Of a DNA stretch of 44,790 nt, positions 41,775 to 44,790 are shown piece by piece. Source of the DNA: Candidatus Zixiibacteriota bacterium. Lineage in GTDB: Bacteria > Zixibacteria > MSB-5A5 > WJJR01 > JAJRUJ01. The stretch is from NCBI GenBank assembly GCA_024277855.1, contig JAJRUJ010000051.1, positions 1 to 44,790 of the forward strand. The letters are read 5' to 3'. The position numbers and the translations under genes are program-made. The first letter of the stretch is position 1; every line of letters begins with the position of its first letter. Below the pieces are notes generated by a model. That model was not told where the DNA came from and made no database searches. It saw only the letters and a program-made list of their open reading frames with translations.

Positions 41775-43098
41775 CAGCAAGCACCATCTTTAATTTGCCC
41801 CAACTTTCGTCGGCATCGGCGGTTTCGAGAATCCCCTGCCGGAGAAAGGCCTTCATCGGCCCGATTTTCGCCAGAGCCAGGTCGATCTCCGGCGAGGCGC
41901 CCGGTTTGTAGGCGCCGATATTAATCATATCCTCGGCCTCCCGATAGGTCGCCATGATATCTTTGAAACGTCCGGCAAGTTTGAATCGTTCGTCATCGAC
42001 AACCTCGGGAGCGACTCGTGAGATAGAATCAAGCACGTCGATCGCCGGGAACTGGTTCTGCGCCGCCAAACGGCGGGAAAGGACAATATGGCCGTCGAGG
42101 ATGGAACGCACGGTGTCGGCAATCGGTTCGGTAAAATCATCACCCTCAACTAAGACACTATAAATGCCGGTGATACTCCCCCGCTCCGCACGCCCGGCCC
42201 GTTCGAGCAGCTTGGGCATCATCGCGAAGACCGACGGTGGATATCCTCGGGTCGTCGGCGGCTCACCGGCGGTCAGGCCGACCTCCCGCTGAGCCATGGC
42301 GAGACGAGTAATCGAATCGACCAGCAACATCACATCCTTACCCTGGTCCCGGAAATATTCGGCAACGGCCGTGGCGACAAAAGCCCCTTTAAGCCGTTCC
42401 AGCGATGGTCGGTCGGAGGTCGACACCACCATTACCGTGCGTTTAAGCGCTTCCTCACCGAGGTCTCGTTCGAGAAAATCGCGTACCTCTTTACCCCGTT
42501 CACCGACCAGACCGATAACATTGACCTGCGCGTCGGAATTACGGGCGATCATCCCCAGCAACGTACTTTTCCCCACTCCCGAACCGGCAAAAATGCCAAT
42601 ACGCTGGCCCCGGCCCATACTCAACATTGTATCGATACTGCGTACACCGGTATGGAGCGGTTCGGTGATCCGGGGGCTGCTCATCGCCGGGGGCGGTTCG
42701 GCATCGACAATCTGATCTTTGACGTTGTCGATTTTGCCCTTGCCGTCCAGCGGCCGCCCGAGTCCATCGATTACCCGCCCCAGCAAACCATCACCAACCG
42801 GAACAGTGAACCGTCCGCCGGTACCGGTGACCAGACTGCCCGGTCCGATCCCGGTGGTATCGCCAAACGGCATGAGAATCAGCCGGCCGCGACGGATTCC
42901 AACCGCCTCCGCCGGAATCGTCAGCCGGTTATCGACACATTCGATCAGACAAGTCTCCCCCACATTGACCGCGGGGCCATCCGACTCGACGGTAAGACCA
43001 ACCACTTCAACCACCCGGCCAACCGGCCGAACGGTAGTGGCTGTCTCCAGCAGCCGGCCATACCGGTCCAGATCGATTTTCTCACTGGCCGGGGACAT
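41662..43098 (-). CDS. fliI: flagellum-specific ATPase FliI
   Basis: Hexameric ATPase that drives export. Walker A is AGSGVGKST (about residues 171-179), with GLVGERGKEVRDFLERDLGE, VMLLVDSITRLAMAQREVGL as Walker B region and GEPPTTRGYPPSVFAMMPKL. The start is ATG 43098, overlapping the fliH stop as TAATG; the longer frame to 43221 is a shadow of fliH. About 478 residues; the last 40 (after LKMVLADES) are a Pro/Gly-rich tail beyond the usual end and are read within fliJ in another frame. Confidence 0.96.
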   Translation of the reverse strand: MSPASEKIDLDRYGRLLETATTVRPVGRVVEVVGLTVESDGPAVNVGETCLIECVDNRLTIPAEAVGIRRGRLILMPFGDTTGIGPGSLVTGTGGRFTVPVGDGLLGRVIDGLGRPLDGKGKIDNVKDQIVDAEPPPAMSSPRITEPLHTGVRSIDTMLSMGRGQRIGIFAGSGVGKSTLLGMIARNSDAQVNVIGLVGERGKEVRDFLERDLGEEALKRTVMVVSTSDRPSLERLKGAFVATAVAEYFRDQGKDVMLLVDSITRLAMAQREVGLTAGEPPTTRGYPPSVFAMMPKLLERAGRAERGSITGIYSVLVEGDDFTEPIADTVRSILDGHIVLSRRLAAQNQFPAIDVLDSISRVAPEVVDDERFKLAGRFKDIMATYREAEDMINIGAYKPGASPEIDLALAKIGPMKAFLRQGILETADADESWGKLKMVLADESIPVPPGEGAPDQGNSTAGITGTIPARPAPPLPTT

Positions 43099-43787
43099 TA
43101 TTGATTCTCCAGCGGGGCGGGCGGGAGTTCTTTGGCGGCATCGCGCCAGATCTGCTTGAGGACAGACAGCCGTTTTTCGACCCGGGCATCGACCATCCCC
43201 CACTCGGTTTCCACAATACATCCGCCGGTTTTAATCGCCGGATCTTCACGAATTGTATAGGAGGTAATATCTTCGAATTCGTCGGCATGTTCAGTCAGGA
43301 GGTTACGCATGAAAGCGGCGTCCGACGGCGCACAGACGATTGTCAGGTGGTCCTTACTCAACAGTTGGGCAAACGCATCGCGCAAAGCCGGGCCGATCGC
43401 TTCGGTCGACGCCGGGCGGGCGGCAATGATCGTATCGAGCACGCGGAGGATAAGTTCGACGGCCTGTGATTCCACCTGATGGAGCGCCTCGCGGCGGGCT
43501 CCCGCCAACTGCTGTAACATCCCCGCCCAACGCTTGTATTCCTCGTCAAAGCGGGCCTGGGCGCGTAATTCTCCTTCGTGGCGGCCTTCGTTGCGGGCCT
43601 GCTCCGTTTCGGCCTGCAGACGGGCCTCCAACGCGGCAATTCGCGCCTGCGCCTGCTCTTCCTGCAGTCGCAGGCGGCCCTCGAGTGAATATTTGTCGCC
43701 CGCCCGTCCCCCGCCGGGAACGCCTATTTTGTATGCCTGTTCTGAGAGTTGAACCCGCGGCAGAACGGCCTTAGACGATGATATCAT
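43098..43787 (-). CDS. fliH: flagellar assembly protein FliH
   Basis: Regulates FliI and tethers it to FliN. A variable N-terminus leads into a coiled coil (LEGRLRLQEEQAQARIAALE, then ARLQAETEQA) and the conserved C-terminal domain (VELILRVLDTIIAARPASTE, LTIVCAPSDAAFMRNLLT, TGGCIVETEWGMVDARVEKR). 229 residues is normal. GGAGG lies five bases before the ATG, which is inside the fliG 3' end (17-base overlap). The stop overlaps the fliI start by one base. Confidence 0.94.
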   Translation of the reverse strand: MISSSKAVLPRVQLSEQAYKIGVPGGGRAGDKYSLEGRLRLQEEQAQARIAALEARLQAETEQARNEGRHEGELRAQARFDEEYKRWAGMLQQLAGARREALHQVESQAVELILRVLDTIIAARPASTEAIGPALRDAFAQLLSKDHLTIVCAPSDAAFMRNLLTEHADEFEDITSYTIREDPAIKTGGCIVETEWGMVDARVEKRLSVLKQIWRDAAKELPPAPLENQ

Positions 43788-44781
43788 CCTTGCCTCCGCG
43801 CCCGCTGATCACAATCTGGCCCTCTTCCTCCAGACGCCTGATGGCCTCAACAATTTTCTGTTGTGCCGATTCGACGTCAGAGAGGCGCATCGGCCCCAGG
43901 AATTCCATCTCTTCTTTAATCATCGTGGCCACCCGTTCGGAAACATTGGAAAATATCTTTGTCTTTATTTCGTCGGAGGCGGCTTTGAGGGCAATGGCCA
44001 GGTCTTTGGTTTCGACTTCTTTTAACAGTCTCTGGACCGAACGATCATCGAGTAAAATTAAATCTTCGAAGACAAACATCATATTCTTGATTTCTGCGGC
44101 CAGGTCCGCGTCCTCGCCTTCCATCGTTTGCATGATGTGTTTTTCCGCGGAGGTTTCGATTAAATTGAGAATATCAGCCACGACTTTGGTGCCGCCGGAA
44201 AGCGACAGGTCGCGCGAGCTGGCGCCCTCGAACTGGTTTTCGAGTTCTTTTTCCATCTGATGCAGGATATCCGGCGAGATTTTTTCCATCGTGGCGATAC
44301 GCAGGGTAACTTCCGCCTGTAATTCCGCCGGCAATTCGCTCAACACCGCCGAGGCGCTATGCGGCGGAATCTGGGTTAACAGGACAGCAATTGTCTGAGG
44401 GTGCTCGTTCTGGACAAACCCGACCAGCTGTTTGGGGTCGATATTACGCAGGAGACTGAAACCGGTTTGGCGCAGCGAGCCCTCCAACCGTTTGAGAATC
44501 TCGCCGGCCTTGCTCGAGCCAAGCGCCGATTCGAGCACATTACGCGCATAGTCGACACCGCCCTGGGCGACATACTCGCGCGCCATAAAAATCGTATGGC
44601 ACTCCTTGATCACCGCTTCCTCGAGATCGGGCGGCACCTCGCGCAGGTTGGCGATCTCCACGGTCAGCTTCTCGATCTCCAGCTCATTGAGGTTTTTGAA
44701 CACCTCGGAGGAGACTTCCGGACCGAGCACCACCAGGGCGACTGCGGCTTTCTGAATCGGTGTAATATTTTCTAAATCCAC
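43771..44781 (-). CDS. fliG: flagellar motor switch protein FliG
   Basis: Rotor protein that contacts the stator and MS-ring. It has 336 residues. The N-terminus has QKAAVALVVLGPEVSSEVFK, the middle domain the EHPQ motif (126-129, QNEHPQTIAVLLTQIP), and the C-terminal domain the charged torque helix (LLLDDRSVQRLLKEVETKDL, ALKAASDEIKTKIFSNVSER). The start is GTG 44781, in frame with MDLENITPIQK; the gene upstream (probably fliF) lies beyond the window edge. It overlaps fliH by 17 bases. Confidence 0.97.
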   Translation of the reverse strand: MDLENITPIQKAAVALVVLGPEVSSEVFKNLNELEIEKLTVEIANLREVPPDLEEAVIKECHTIFMAREYVAQGGVDYARNVLESALGSSKAGEILKRLEGSLRQTGFSLLRNIDPKQLVGFVQNEHPQTIAVLLTQIPPHSASAVLSELPAELQAEVTLRIATMEKISPDILHQMEKELENQFEGASSRDLSLSGGTKVVADILNLIETSAEKHIMQTMEGEDADLAAEIKNMMFVFEDLILLDDRSVQRLLKEVETKDLAIALKAASDEIKTKIFSNVSERVATMIKEEMEFLGPMRLSDVESAQQKIVEAIRRLEEEGQIVISGRGGKDDIIV

Positions 44782-44790
44782 GACATTTCC

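Overview
This 44.8 kb window is almost entirely one flagellar gene cluster of a diderm (Gram-negative-type) bacterium. Genes for P-ring (FlgI), L-ring (FlgH) and FlgA are present, so there is an outer membrane. The gene set (FlbD, FliW with CsrA, FapA, the TIGR02530-type operon protein, a MotE-like protein and a DUF2225 protein) is unlike enteric bacteria. It suggests a deep-branching lineage, such as a Deltaproteobacteria-like or FCB/Zixibacteria-like candidate phylum; this placement is inference from gene content and is weak. I see no tRNA, rRNA, insertion sequence, CRISPR array or prophage. All genes but one read on the minus strand, so transcription runs from high to low coordinates.

Layout in transcription order. 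(1) 44781-41319: fliG, fliH, fliI, fliJ. (2) 41080-30836: a predicted sigma-54 promoter, then a MotE-like gene interrupted by an in-frame TAA, fliK, flgD, the TIGR02530-type gene, flgE, flbD, fliL, fliM, fliN, fliO, fliP, fliQ. (3) 30835-24716: a second predicted sigma-54 promoter, then the export genes fliR, flhB, flhA, followed by flhF (degenerate GTPase motifs) and fliA (sigma-28). flhG is not in its usual place between flhF and fliA. (4) 24697-17366: an accessory block of two unknown small proteins, DUF2225, PilZ, a CsgG-like periplasmic protein, an unusual histidine kinase with a response regulator, a soluble protein resembling a chemoreceptor signalling tip, and fapA. (5) 16400-17356: the only plus-strand gene, a membrane-anchored creatininase-family protein. 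(6) 16051-6440: a third predicted sigma-54 promoter, then flgF, flgG, flgA, flgH, flgI, flgJ, flgN, flgK, csrA, a 58-codon small ORF, flgL, fliW. (7) 6368-1: two TPR/glycosyltransferase genes and the flagellin gene, cut by the window edge.

How they work together. The type III export gate (FlhA, FlhB, FliO, FliP, FliQ, FliR) and its ATPase (FliH, FliI, FliJ) secrete rod, hook and filament parts. FlgD and FliK control hook building; FliG, FliM and FliN form the switch. Three sigma-54 promoter matches, one sigma-28 (FliA) promoter before flagellin, and GGA-bearing hairpins in the flagellin and csrA leaders suggest a layered control: sigma-54 for hook-basal body genes, FliA for the filament, and CsrA/FliW for flagellin translation. 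The two glycosyltransferases next to flagellin may glycosylate it. Not seen here: fliE, fliF, flgB, flgC, motA, motB, fliD, fliS, flgM, flhG, a sigma-54 activator, or cheA/cheW.
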